64,000 bases of DNA from MGBC163016 sp910588905 (GTDB lineage: Bacteria > Actinomycetota > Coriobacteriia > Coriobacteriales > Eggerthellaceae). The notes beneath the pieces are model-generated. The model was not told the origin of the DNA. It worked only from the letters and a program-made list of their open reading frames with translations, and ran no database searches. Positions 52,641-61,302 of the stretch are shown here, piece after piece. Every line of letters starts with the position of its first letter. Position 1 is the stretch's first letter. The stretch spans positions 1 to 64,000 of the forward strand of contig CAPGDO010000005.1 of the NCBI GenBank assembly GCA_948616985.1. The letters run 5' to 3'. Position numbers and translations under genes: made by a program.

Positions 52641-53201
52641 ATGACCAAGCCTCAGATACCTCTTGAGGAGATACGAGCCCAGGTGCAGGCTTGCCAGGGA
52701 TGTCCGCTTGCCGAAGGACGTACGAACGTGGTGTTCGGAGACGGCAACCCCGAGGCTAGGGTCATGTTCATCGGAGAGGCGCCGGGCAAGAACGAGGATC
52801 TTCAGGGGATCCCCTTCGTGGGGGCAGCGGGTAAGTACCTGGATGAGCTGCTCGGATTCGCTGGCCTCAAGCGCGAAGAGGTATACATCGCCAATATCCT
52901 GAAGTGCCGCCCACCCAGCAATCGCGACCCTCGGCCCGAGGAGATCCAGCTCTGCACACCCTACCTGCGGGAGCAGACGCGCACCATCGATCCTGAGGTC
53001 ATCGTGACCTTAGGGAACTTCGCCACGAAATTCGTCCTGAAGACGGACCGCGGCATCACCGGGCTCCACGGTCAGCTGCATCAGGCAGGCAAGTTCAAGG
53101 TGTTCCCCGTCTTCCATCCGGCTGCGGCCCTGTACGATAGCTCGAAGAAGGTGGCCTTAGAGGACGACTTCACCACTCTGGGGAAGTTCTTGGCCTCTTA
53201 G
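52641..53201 (+). CDS. Uracil-DNA glycosylase, family 4 (Fe-S)
   Basis: 186 residues; removes uracil from DNA. The first two Fe-S cysteines are in CQGCPLAEGR (18, 21); the others are likely C91 in ILKCRPPSN and C106 in IQLCTPYL. The active-site loop GEAPGKNEDLQG and the FHPAA motif are intact. Family 4 enzymes of this kind are often thermostable or replication-linked; nothing here decides. GGGAAG precedes the ATG. Alone on its strand after alr. Confidence 0.93.
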   Translation: MTKPQIPLEEIRAQVQACQGCPLAEGRTNVVFGDGNPEARVMFIGEAPGKNEDLQGIPFVGAAGKYLDELLGFAGLKREEVYIANILKCRPPSNRDPRPEEIQLCTPYLREQTRTIDPEVIVTLGNFATKFVLKTDRGITGLHGQLHQAGKFKVFPVFHPAAALYDSSKKVALEDDFTTLGKFLAS

Positions 53202-53377
53202 GGTAGGCCCCCCCGCAGGCTGAAGCCTTAGGCCTTGCCTGCCCTGACCCGCATCGCACGGAGTCATTGCGGGGAGTCAACGGAGCGCTAACCGCCTAGG
53301 CTTTTCGGAAGTGCAAGGCAGCGGAGTGCTATAGTCTGCATTCGAAGTTGTCGGTTGAGACAAGAAGGAGAGCCCCT
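53202..53377. other. Gene-free gap with hairpin and promoter
   Basis: 176 bp without an ORF. GCAGGC ... GCCTGC (near 53215-53242) can form a hairpin after the glycosylase gene. The extended -10 at 53327 serves the next gene. Nothing else is recognised. Confidence 0.45.
53327..53335 (+). promoter_or_regulatory. Extended -10 (TGCTATAGT) for the DUF948-like gene
   Basis: TGC followed by TATAGT, 43 bp before the ATG. Confidence 0.5.
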
Positions 53378-54043
53378 ATGGACATCTTCTCCATCCTCCT
53401 CCCCATCGTGTATATCATCGTGGGTGCCGCTCTGGTATGGTTCGTCATCGAGCTGGCCATCACCCTTCGCAAGGTCCGCACTACGGTGACGGACATGAAG
53501 AAGCAGCTGGATCCCACCCTTGAGAACGTGGACAAGATGGTGGCTGAGCTGCAACCCACCATGAGCAAGGTGGACCCGCTGGTAGACCGTGTCACCTTGA
53601 CGGTGGATTCCGTGAACCTGGAGCTCATGCGCGTGGATGGCATCTTGGAGGACGTCTCTAAGATATCGGGCAGTGTATCTAAAACGGTAGACGCGGTGGA
53701 TACGGTCACCAGCGCTCCTCTGGATATCGTGACGAACGTGACGAAGAAGGTGCGCTCAAAGTTCCGCCCTAAGTACGCGAGCGAGGAATCAGTGGACCTG
53801 GGCTCTGAGGGCACCGAGCAGGCAGATGCCAATCCCATCACCGAATTCGTGAGCGTTGCCGGTGGTGCGGCTGCTGAATCCGTTCGTGAAGAGGCTGAGA
53901 GGATGAGCCAGCATAAGCAGGCCCGCGAAGAGCGGAGCGTTGCTGCTGAGGCCCGTGATGATCTTCTCGGTCAGACCAAAGAGGATTTGATGGATGCGTT
54001 GAGCGATGATGCCGCGGCCGATGCCGAAGGGTCATACCGGTGA
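53378..54043 (+). CDS. DUF948-like membrane-anchored coiled-coil protein
   Basis: 221 residues. One N-terminal membrane helix (2-30, ILLPIVYIIVGAALVWFVIEL) leads into a long helical part with regular Val/Leu/Asp heptads (35-125), the DUF948 pattern. A disordered, charged end follows. Function unknown; relatives are stress- or wall-linked membrane proteins. AAGGAG lies 7 bp before ATG 53378. It overlaps the transporter gene by 4 bp (GTGA). Confidence 0.72.
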   Translation: MDIFSILLPIVYIIVGAALVWFVIELAITLRKVRTTVTDMKKQLDPTLENVDKMVAELQPTMSKVDPLVDRVTLTVDSVNLELMRVDGILEDVSKISGSVSKTVDAVDTVTSAPLDIVTNVTKKVRSKFRPKYASEESVDLGSEGTEQADANPITEFVSVAGGAAAESVREEAERMSQHKQAREERSVAAEARDDLLGQTKEDLMDALSDDAAADAEGSYR

Positions 54044-55362
54044 GCGAAGCGGTAGAAGCCGTTCAGGCTGCTCAAGAACCGTCCTCTGACACAGGAGCGT
54101 CTGAAGGGGCTGGGGTGCTCAGCGTCCGAAGCAAGGCCCGGAACGCCTTCGTCTATGTATGGACCGCCATAGGCGTCTGCGTTCTCACAGGCGTGCTGAT
54201 CTATCTGCTCCGCATCCTGTCAGTGCCTGTTTCCATGCTCATCTGGACGCTGATCTTCGTGTTCTGCTTGAGGGGAGTGGTGAACAAGCTTGACGAGAAG
54301 GGCATGAGCCGGGCGCTTGCAACGGCCATCTCCTACGTGATCCTGTTCGCCGTCCTTGCGGGGATAGGTTTCCTGATGTTCTCGCCGGCCTTCGGTCTGA
54401 ATGCCCAGTTCGCGAACATCCTGGAGAGCATCCCCGGCTATATGGACGAGGCCTCCCAGTGGATGACGGGCGTCTATGACAAGTACTCTGACCTCTTAGG
54501 CAATGAGACCATCGAAAAGCTCGTCCAGGAGGCGGCAACCTCGGTCACCGGAGCAGCTTCCTCATTGGCCACCAATGCGGCTAATACCGTGGTGGATCTG
54601 GGGGGCATCCTGGCCAATGGCATGATGGCCATCGGCTTCGCCCTGGTGGTGGCTTTCTGGATCCTCATGGAACTGCCCGCTATCGGTCGTGAGACCAAGC
54701 GGATCATCAGCCCGAAGCACTACGATGACGCGCACTTCCTCCATGTGACGTTCACGCGCATCATGGGCGGCTACATCAAGGGCACGCTCGTCCAGTGCGT
54801 GATCATCGGTGTTGCCTGTGGCATCCTGTTCGCCATCATCCGTATCCCGAATGCGCCAGCCCTCGGCGTCATCACGGGCACCCTGAACATCATCCCCATC
54901 GTGGGTCCCTGGTTGGGCGGTGCGGTGGCAGCTGCCATGGCCATCTTCGTGAGCCCGCTCACGGCGCTCATCGCCATCGCTGGTACCGTGGTCATCCAGC
55001 AATTCGTCTACACTTTCATCAGTCCGAAGATCATGGCGAACTCCGTTGATATCCACCCGGCTCTCACTTTGATAGCCATGATGTGCGGAAGCGCTATCGG
55101 TGGTGCTATGAACGGCCTTCTGGGCTCTTTGGTGGGCATGCTCTTCTCCATTCCCCTCGTGGCGGTGCTCAAGTCGTGCTTCGTGTATTACTTCGAGAAG
55201 CGTACTGGCAGGCGCGTAGTGGCCAATGACGGCGTGTTCTTCAAGGGAACGCCTGCAGCCGAAGAGGACGTGGACCCGTTCTTCGATGCCACCTCTCCTT
55301 CAGCGGATCACCTGTCCCCTGAAGGCAAGATCAAGCTGAAGCTGCCATTCAAGAAGAGCTAG
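54040..55362 (+). CDS. AI-2E family (PerM-like) transporter
   Basis: 440 residues, about seven to eight helices. The family core is visible: WTLIFVFCLRGVVNKL, ILMELPAIGRETKRI, MGGYIKGTLVQCVIIGVACG and LNIIPIVGPWLGG. Members export small molecules or ions (the AI-2 exporter TqsA, Na+/H+ exchangers), so the substrate is not predictable. The start is GTG 54040, coupled to the DUF948-like gene. The C-terminal 50 residues are a charged cytoplasmic tail. Confidence 0.9.
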   Translation: MSEAVEAVQAAQEPSSDTGASEGAGVLSVRSKARNAFVYVWTAIGVCVLTGVLIYLLRILSVPVSMLIWTLIFVFCLRGVVNKLDEKGMSRALATAISYVILFAVLAGIGFLMFSPAFGLNAQFANILESIPGYMDEASQWMTGVYDKYSDLLGNETIEKLVQEAATSVTGAASSLATNAANTVVDLGGILANGMMAIGFALVVAFWILMELPAIGRETKRIISPKHYDDAHFLHVTFTRIMGGYIKGTLVQCVIIGVACGILFAIIRIPNAPALGVITGTLNIIPIVGPWLGGAVAAAMAIFVSPLTALIAIAGTVVIQQFVYTFISPKIMANSVDIHPALTLIAMMCGSAIGGAMNGLLGSLVGMLFSIPLVAVLKSCFVYYFEKRTGRRVVANDGVFFKGTPAAEEDVDPFFDATSPSADHLSPEGKIKLKLPFKKS

Positions 55363-55453
55363 CGCATCTTCGCGCGAAGCGCGATCCATTCGACCCCTGC
55401 GGTTCGCCATGGGGTATAACGCATATCCGGCTGCGTTGCGTTCTGTGCCTTCC
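55363..55453. other. Spacer before alaS with short palindrome
   Basis: Contains CTTCGCGCGAAG (perfect 12-bp palindrome, near 55368) and TTCGACCCCTGCGG, which matches the right end of the 54-bp repeats. No gene seen. Confidence 0.35.
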
Positions 55454-55482
55454 CTGACCCGAGCGGTGCGGCTTGCTATAAT
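55454..55482 (+). promoter_or_regulatory. Promoter of alaS
   Basis: CTGACC (55454-55459), 17 bp, then a consensus TATAAT (55477-55482) preceded by TGC, so an extended -10 as well. The ATG follows at 55521. Confidence 0.75.
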
Positions 55483-55520
55483 TCTGCAGCAATGGCAATC
55501 AATCAAGGAAGACCGTATCT

Positions 55521-58157
55521 ATGGAATACATGACAACCGCCCAGATCCGCGAGGCGTATCTCAAGTACTTCGAGGACAAGGGCTGCAAGCGCTGGCCATC
55601 TTCTTCCCTCATCCCCGATGATCCCTCCCTGCTCCTCACCAGTGCGGGCATGGTGCAATTCAAGCCCTACTTCCTACAGCAGAAGCAGCTGGAAGAGCCC
55701 TACATCGGCACCACCACCGTGCAGAAGTGCGTCCGCACCAATGACATAGACATCATCGGCACCACGGGGCGGCACCTGAGCTTCTTCGAGATGCTGGGCA
55801 ATTTCGCCTTCGGCAAGTACTTCAAGCACGAGATGTGCCAGTGGGCCCTGGATTTCTCCGTGAACGTGCTGGGGCTTCCGCTTGAGCGGCTCTATTTCAC
55901 CGTGTTCGAAGATGACGATGAGACCATCGAGATCTGGAAGGCCTTAGGGGTGCCGGAAAGCCATATCTCCAAGCTGGGCGAGGATGATAACTTCTGGCGC
56001 GCTGGACCCACCGGTCCCTGTGGGCCATGCTCTGAGCTCTACTATGACCAAGGTCCGGAATTCGGTTGCGGTAGCCCTGACTGCGCCCCCGGTTGTGATT
56101 GCGATCGCTTCCTGGAGTACTGGAACTGCGTCTTCACCCAGTATGACGGCCAGGAAGACGGCACTTTGAAGGAGCTGCCGAAGAAGAACATCGACACGGG
56201 TATGGGCCTGGAGCGCATCGCCGCCATCATGCAAGGCGTGCAATCCAACTACGAGACGGACGTCCTGCGCAGCCTCATCGCGGTAGGGGAGCGCTTGGCA
56301 GGGGTCACCTATGGTGAAGACGGCCAGACTGACCTGGCCCTGCGCATCATGGCTGACCACTCTCGGGCGGTCACCTTCATGATAGCTGACGGCATCCTGC
56401 CCTCCAATGAGGGCCGCGGCTATGTGCTGCGCCGTCTGCTGCGTCGGGCCATCATGAAGGCCCATCTCATCGGCGTTGACGGCCCGTTCCTGAATGAGTA
56501 TGTGGATGAGATCGTGCGGCTCATGGGGGATGTCTACCCGGAGATCGTGGAGAACCGCGAGCTGGAGCGCAAGCTCATCCTGGCCGAAGAGGAGCGCTTC
56601 GGTTCCACCCTGAAGCAGGGCAAGACCTATCTGGAAGACGCCCTCAAGGACCTGGAGGGCAAGGTGCTCTCCGGAGATGTGGCCTTCGTACTGCATGACA
56701 CCTATGGATTCCCCGTTGAGATCACCTCAGAGATCGCGGGGGATAGGGGTGTGGATGTGGATATGGATGCCTTCCAAGCCGCTATGGAACAGCAGCGCGA
56801 AAGGGCGCGCAGCGCCGGTGCCAAGGATGCTGAGGCAGCTTGGTCCACCTATGGCGGCATCTATTCGGATGTGCTGAACGAGGTAGGCCCCACGGAATTC
56901 TTCGGCTACGACCACACCGTCGGTCCCGCGAAGGTGGTGGCCCTCATCCAAGACGGTCAACAGGTGGCAACCCTGGAGGACGGTCAGCAAGGCGAGGTCA
57001 TCCTCGATCGCACCCCCTTCTACGCTGAGATGGGCGGTGAGGTGGGTGACACCGGTCAGATAGATGATGGCACCGTCCATGCCTACGTGACGGATACGGT
57101 CACGCCCGAAGCGGGGCTCTATGCTCATCGGGTGCGCGTGGAAGGCGGTCGCGTGAGCACGGGGGATGAGGTGATGGCTTGCGTGGATGCCCATCGTCGC
57201 AGTGCTATCGAGCGCAACCATACCGCTACCCATATCCTCCATGCCGCTTTGCGCCAGGTACTGGGCGACCACGTGAAGCAGGCGGGCTCCTACGTAGGAC
57301 CTGACCGCCTCCGCTTCGATTTCACCCACTTCGAAGCCATGACCCAGGATCAGATCAAGGAAGTGGAGCGCATCGCCAATGCCAAGGTGATGGAAGCCGT
57401 TCCCACCACCATCTATGAGACCAGCCTGGATGAGGCGCGGGCCAAGGGCGTGACGGCGCTGTTCGGCGAGAAGTACGGAGAGCACGTCCGCGTGGTGGAG
57501 GCGGGCGATTTCACCCGTGAGCTCTGCGGCGGCTGCCATGTGGGCAACACCGCTGAGATCGGCTTCCTCAAGGTGACCAGCGAATCCAGCGTGGGCGCGA
57601 ACCTGCGCCGCATCGAAGCGGTCACCAGCTACGGCGCTCTGGAATACGTGAATCGCATGGAAGACGAGTTGCGGGAGACCGCAGCCGAGCTGAAGGTGCC
57701 GCTGTTCGATGTGTCTGAGCGCACGGCGGCGAACCTGAAGTCCTTCAAGGAGCTGCAGCAGGCAGCCAAGCGCGGCAAGGAAGCGGTGTCCGATGACGGC
57801 ATCAATGCCCTCCTGAAGCTGGCGGTGCAGGCTCCGGGCGGATACCCTGTCATCATCGCCAAGGCTCCGGCGGAGCAGGCGGGTGGCATGCGGCACATGT
57901 GGGATGTCATTCGGGCGCGCATGACCGAACCTGGTGCCGTGGTGCTCGTAGGCGTGGCGAAGGACAAGGCGCTCCTTATGGCAGCAGGTACAGAGGAGGC
58001 AGTGGCCGCGGGCTTCGATGCCTCTGAGCTCATCAAGGCCATGGGTCCTGCTATCGGGGGCGGTGGCGGTGGTAAGCCAGCCATGGCTCAAGCGGGTGGC
58101 AAGAACATCGAAGGCGTGGACGAAGCGCTGGAGATAGCGCGCAACATGATCCTCTAG
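55521..58157 (+). CDS. alaS: Alanyl-tRNA synthetase
   Basis: Charges tRNA-Ala; 878 residues, full length. Catalytic core: YFEDKGCKRWPSSSLIP, GTTGRHLSFFEMLGNF, FWRAGPTGPCGPCSE. The editing domain has the zinc ligands NHTATHILHAALR and CGGCHVGNT. The C-terminal C-Ala domain ends with the Gly-rich GGGGGGKPAMAQAGG. The first gene of a run of close genes reaching into the aro cluster. Confidence 0.97.
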   Translation: MEYMTTAQIREAYLKYFEDKGCKRWPSSSLIPDDPSLLLTSAGMVQFKPYFLQQKQLEEPYIGTTTVQKCVRTNDIDIIGTTGRHLSFFEMLGNFAFGKYFKHEMCQWALDFSVNVLGLPLERLYFTVFEDDDETIEIWKALGVPESHISKLGEDDNFWRAGPTGPCGPCSELYYDQGPEFGCGSPDCAPGCDCDRFLEYWNCVFTQYDGQEDGTLKELPKKNIDTGMGLERIAAIMQGVQSNYETDVLRSLIAVGERLAGVTYGEDGQTDLALRIMADHSRAVTFMIADGILPSNEGRGYVLRRLLRRAIMKAHLIGVDGPFLNEYVDEIVRLMGDVYPEIVENRELERKLILAEEERFGSTLKQGKTYLEDALKDLEGKVLSGDVAFVLHDTYGFPVEITSEIAGDRGVDVDMDAFQAAMEQQRERARSAGAKDAEAAWSTYGGIYSDVLNEVGPTEFFGYDHTVGPAKVVALIQDGQQVATLEDGQQGEVILDRTPFYAEMGGEVGDTGQIDDGTVHAYVTDTVTPEAGLYAHRVRVEGGRVSTGDEVMACVDAHRRSAIERNHTATHILHAALRQVLGDHVKQAGSYVGPDRLRFDFTHFEAMTQDQIKEVERIANAKVMEAVPTTIYETSLDEARAKGVTALFGEKYGEHVRVVEAGDFTRELCGGCHVGNTAEIGFLKVTSESSVGANLRRIEAVTSYGALEYVNRMEDELRETAAELKVPLFDVSERTAANLKSFKELQQAAKRGKEAVSDDGINALLKLAVQAPGGYPVIIAKAPAEQAGGMRHMWDVIRARMTEPGAVVLVGVAKDKALLMAAGTEEAVAAGFDASELIKAMGPAIGGGGGGKPAMAQAGGKNIEGVDEALEIARNMIL

Positions 58158-58180
58158 GTCGTATAAGGGTGCAGCGAAGG

Positions 58181-58600
58181 ATGCGCACGCTGGCGTTGGA
58201 CATAGGCGAGGTGCGCACCGGTATCGCTGTCTCTGATACCCAGGGTGCGGTGGCAAGCCCAGTGTGCGTGCTGCCCACCCCAGAGGTGGTGGCCTTCGCG
58301 AAGAGCTTCCAGCGGGTGCTGGAAGATTGGGAGCCCGATCAGCTTCTCTTCGGATTGCCGCTCTCCTTAGATGGGACAGAAGGTCCCCAGGCCGTTCGCA
58401 TTCGCCAGATGGCTCAGGATATCCAAGGGCAGTGCGGTCTTCCGACTGCCTTCGCAGATGAGCGGCTCTCCTCCAAAGAGGCTAAGCGTGAGCTGAGGCA
58501 GATGGGGTATGATGAGAGGCATATGAGGGGCAAAGTGGACATGGTAGCAGCCGCCGTCTTCCTCCAGACATGGTTGGATGCCCACAGCGGTCAAAGCTAA
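58181..58600 (+). CDS. ruvX: Holliday junction resolvase-like RuvX/YqgF
   Basis: 139 residues of RNase H fold; processes pre-16S rRNA 5' ends and is listed as a putative resolvase. Motifs: LALDIGEVRTGIAVSD (first Asp), LLFGLPLSLDGTEGPQA, ADERLSSKEAKREL (Glu) and DMVAAAVFLQTWLD (last Asp). ATG 58181 gives the usual MRTLALDIG start; a GTG four codons earlier is the alternative. It follows alaS closely. Confidence 0.93.
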   Translation: MRTLALDIGEVRTGIAVSDTQGAVASPVCVLPTPEVVAFAKSFQRVLEDWEPDQLLFGLPLSLDGTEGPQAVRIRQMAQDIQGQCGLPTAFADERLSSKEAKRELRQMGYDERHMRGKVDMVAAAVFLQTWLDAHSGQS

Positions 58601-58617
58601 GGAAAGGAAGCGGATCA

Positions 58618-59739
58618 GTGGCTTTCGGTAAACGACAGGTTCCCATCTCCTCCAAGAACAGCCTGGCAGCGCGCACTGCCCACGCCAAGGCCAGCCAGCA
58701 GTTCAAGACCTATGACACTTCTGTCATCAACCCGAAGAAGACCCCGGTAGCTCCCATCGTCATCTGTGTCGTGGTGGTGCTGGCCGTCATCCTAGGAGCG
58801 GTGCTGGCCATCCGCGGCTGCACGGCTGATGCGGAGACGCTGCCCGAGGGTCAAGAGGCCGTGGTGGTCATCCAGCAAGGTTCGGGTGCGAAGGCCGTGG
58901 CCGATGCTCTGCTCCAGGCGAAGATCATCGGCAATGCTGACAAGTTCGTTGACTTCATAGCGAAGCAGGATGCAGCAGGATCGCTGATCCCCGGCACCTA
59001 CCTCTTCCGGGGAGGTATGACCTTCGATGAGGTGCTCCAAGCGCTTCTGGCGGGCCCTGCTTCCACGGCAGACAGCGTGACCATCCCCGAGGGCCTCACG
59101 CGGCAAGGGGTGGCAGAAGCGGTGGCCACAGCCACGCAGGGACGCATCAGCGCTGATGACTTCCTCGCGGCTTCGGCGGATGCCTCTGCCTACGATGGTG
59201 AATTCGCCTTGGTCTCCTACGCGGGGACGAACAGCTTGGAAGGGTTCCTCTTCCCCAAGACCTATGCCATCACCGCTACTGATACGGCCGAGGACGTGGT
59301 GCGCATGATGCTCACCCAGTTCGTAGAAGAGACCGCTTCGTTGGATTGGAACTACCCTCAGGGACAGGGACTCGATCCTTATCAGGCGCTGATCTTGGCC
59401 TCCATCGTGGAGAAGGAGGGCACGCCGGATAACTTCGCCACGGTCGCTTCGGTCTTCTACAACCGCCTGGCCTCAGATAGGCCTTATCTGGAGTCTGATG
59501 CCACTACGGCCTATGAGGTGGGCCATGAGCCCACGGCGGAGGAAGTCCACGCTGACACTCCCTATAGCACCTATACCCATGAGGGCCTGCCCCCCACCCC
59601 CATCTGCAATCCTTCGCTCGCGGCGCTCCAAGCCGTCTGCGCACCGGAGGAGACGGACTACCTGTTCTTCTTCTTCGACGACGAGGGCAACTACAGCTTC
59701 TCTGAGACCTACGATGAGCATCAGGCGGCGTTCGCCTGA
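58618..59739 (+). CDS. mltG: Endolytic murein transglycosylase MltG
   Basis: 373 residues. A short basic N-terminus, one membrane helix (about 43-64), then the LysM-like and YceG domains outside. The catalytic Glu lies in ILASIVEKEGTPDN; VFYNRLASDRPYLESDATTAY and STYTHEGLPPTPICNPSLAAL complete the YceG signature. It cuts nascent glycan strands to end their growth. The start is GTG 58618 behind GGAAAGGAAG. Its stop overlaps the next ATG by 1 bp. Confidence 0.94.
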   Translation: MAFGKRQVPISSKNSLAARTAHAKASQQFKTYDTSVINPKKTPVAPIVICVVVVLAVILGAVLAIRGCTADAETLPEGQEAVVVIQQGSGAKAVADALLQAKIIGNADKFVDFIAKQDAAGSLIPGTYLFRGGMTFDEVLQALLAGPASTADSVTIPEGLTRQGVAEAVATATQGRISADDFLAASADASAYDGEFALVSYAGTNSLEGFLFPKTYAITATDTAEDVVRMMLTQFVEETASLDWNYPQGQGLDPYQALILASIVEKEGTPDNFATVASVFYNRLASDRPYLESDATTAYEVGHEPTAEEVHADTPYSTYTHEGLPPTPICNPSLAALQAVCAPEETDYLFFFFDDEGNYSFSETYDEHQAAFA

Positions 59740-60308
59740 TGGGATTTCTGGAGCCCGACAGGTACTTCTCCAGCCTGGCTTCCATCCATATCCAGCAGGA
59801 CCTCCTCGGTCAGGGGCTCACCTGCGTATTGCTGGATATAGACAACACCTTGCGCTCTCGGGCCACCCATGACGTACCCCCCTCTCAGCGGGCGTGGCTG
59901 GCCCGGGCGCGGGATGCAGGGGTGCGCTTCTGCTTGCTCTCCAACAACTGGCATGGAGACGTCTACCATTTCGCAGAGGCCTTGGATCTGCCCATCGTAG
60001 CGAAAGCCTGCAAGCCGCTGCCCTTCGCCTACGGAACGGCCCTCGATCGCATGGAGGCGTCGAAGGAGGAGACGGTGGCCATAGGGGATCAGCTCATGAC
60101 CGACATAGCGGGGGCGCATCTGATGGGCCTTCAGGCATGGTTGGTGCTGCCGCTCTCAGAGGTGGATATCCGCCGCACGCTCATGCTCAGGAACCTGGAG
60201 CGGATGCTGTTGGGGGCGCGTCAACCCGAAGGGGCCCCGGTGTCCCTTGAGGGGAGCCCGGTGACCATGAAGGGCGTCAGCACGCCTGGAGAAGGGGAGG
60301 TCAGATGA
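59739..60308 (+). CDS. YqeG-family HAD phosphatase
   Basis: 189 residues of HAD IIIA type. Motif I is LLDIDNTLRSR (Asp nucleophile and Asp+2), motif II LLSNN, motif III lysine near AKACKPLP and motif IV AIGDQLMTDIAGA. YqeG relatives act on phosphatidylglycerophosphate or are uncharacterised, and the gene often sits near aroE in Gram-positive genomes, as here. The start overlaps mltG (TGATG) and the end overlaps aroE (ATGA). Confidence 0.88.
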   Translation: MGFLEPDRYFSSLASIHIQQDLLGQGLTCVLLDIDNTLRSRATHDVPPSQRAWLARARDAGVRFCLLSNNWHGDVYHFAEALDLPIVAKACKPLPFAYGTALDRMEASKEETVAIGDQLMTDIAGAHLMGLQAWLVLPLSEVDIRRTLMLRNLERMLLGARQPEGAPVSLEGSPVTMKGVSTPGEGEVR

Positions 60309-61231
60309 TGGCAGAGCAACTCTATGTCTTGGGGCATCCCGTTGCTCATTCTATGTCTCCTGTCATGCACAACGCCCTCTATGAGGCGCTGCGCCTTGAT
60401 TGGGATTACGGTCTTGCGGATAGGGAAGATGGCGAAGCGGCCGAGCGGTTCATCGCCGCCCGGGAGTTCTTGGGCTGCAATGTCACCATGCCCTATAAGC
60501 CCTTGGCTTTGGCTCAGGCGGACATCAAAGCCGCTTCGGCGAAGCTGGCGGGCGGAGCGAACGTGCTCGTTTCCAAAGAGGGAACGCTCATCGCCTACAA
60601 CGTGGACGGCAAGGGCTGCGTGGGCTTCTTGGAGATGCGTGGTGTCAGCTTCTCGGAAGCGAAGGTGGTCGTCTGTGGTACCGGACCCACCTCGTTGGCC
60701 ATCCTCCACGCCTGTGCTGAGGCGGGGGCTGCGGATATCGTGTTGCTCGGGCGGGACAAGGGCCGCACCCAAGCGTGCGTGAACGGATACCTGGAGCAGT
60801 ACCAGGAGCTGCTGAGCACGGCCATCCCCCTTCCTTCGGCCGTGGAGGGGCACTTGGGCTTTGCGGAGGCCTATGAGCACGCAACGTTCCGCTTCGGGGA
60901 TTATGCTGGGGCGCATGGGGCCATCACCCAGGCAGACATCATCATCGATGCAACTCCTCTAGGGATGCAGCCGACAGATCCGGCTCCCTTTGACATAAGC
61001 CTGCTCCACGAGGGTCAAGTGGTGATGGATGTAGTCTACGGTCACGGGGTGAGCGCGCTCATCAAGGGGGCTCAAGCCGCGGGCGCGCGCACCTTCAACG
61101 GGGCGGGGATGCTGGTCTGCCAGGCCATGGACACCGATGAGATCCTCTTCGACATCTTCGGCGTGGATGCCTCCCTTTCTCGCCAAGAGATGTTCACCCT
61201 CATGGCTCACGCTGCCGGATTCGATCGCTGA
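60305..61231 (+). CDS. aroE: Shikimate dehydrogenase
   Basis: Reduces 3-dehydroshikimate to shikimate with NADPH; 308 residues. Substrate motif GHPVAHSMSPVMHNALYE, the catalytic Lys in NVTMPYKPLAL, the cofactor region VVVCGTGPTSLAILHAC and ATPLGMQP are intact. Two start codons in a row (60305, 60308) are possible; GGAGG at 60296-60300 is better placed for the second. It begins the aromatic cluster aroE-aroC-aroK-aroB. Confidence 0.94.
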   Translation: MMAEQLYVLGHPVAHSMSPVMHNALYEALRLDWDYGLADREDGEAAERFIAAREFLGCNVTMPYKPLALAQADIKAASAKLAGGANVLVSKEGTLIAYNVDGKGCVGFLEMRGVSFSEAKVVVCGTGPTSLAILHACAEAGAADIVLLGRDKGRTQACVNGYLEQYQELLSTAIPLPSAVEGHLGFAEAYEHATFRFGDYAGAHGAITQADIIIDATPLGMQPTDPAPFDISLLHEGQVVMDVVYGHGVSALIKGAQAAGARTFNGAGMLVCQAMDTDEILFDIFGVDASLSRQEMFTLMAHAAGFDR

Positions 61232-61258
61232 AAAGGAGCGGGGGTCGCATCTTCGTTC

Positions 61259-61283
61259 TGATATCCTTGTGCTTTCAAAGCAC
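61259..61283 (+). promoter_or_regulatory. Extended -10 (TGATATCCT) and leader hairpin before aroC
   Basis: TGA then TATCCT (61259-61267), 36 bp before the ATG. GTGCTT-TCA-AAGCAC (61269-61283) is a perfect 6-bp hairpin just behind it, in the leader. Suggests an internal promoter for aroCKB. Confidence 0.45.
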
Positions 61284-61302
61284 GGAGCCATAAGGGAGAC
61301 CC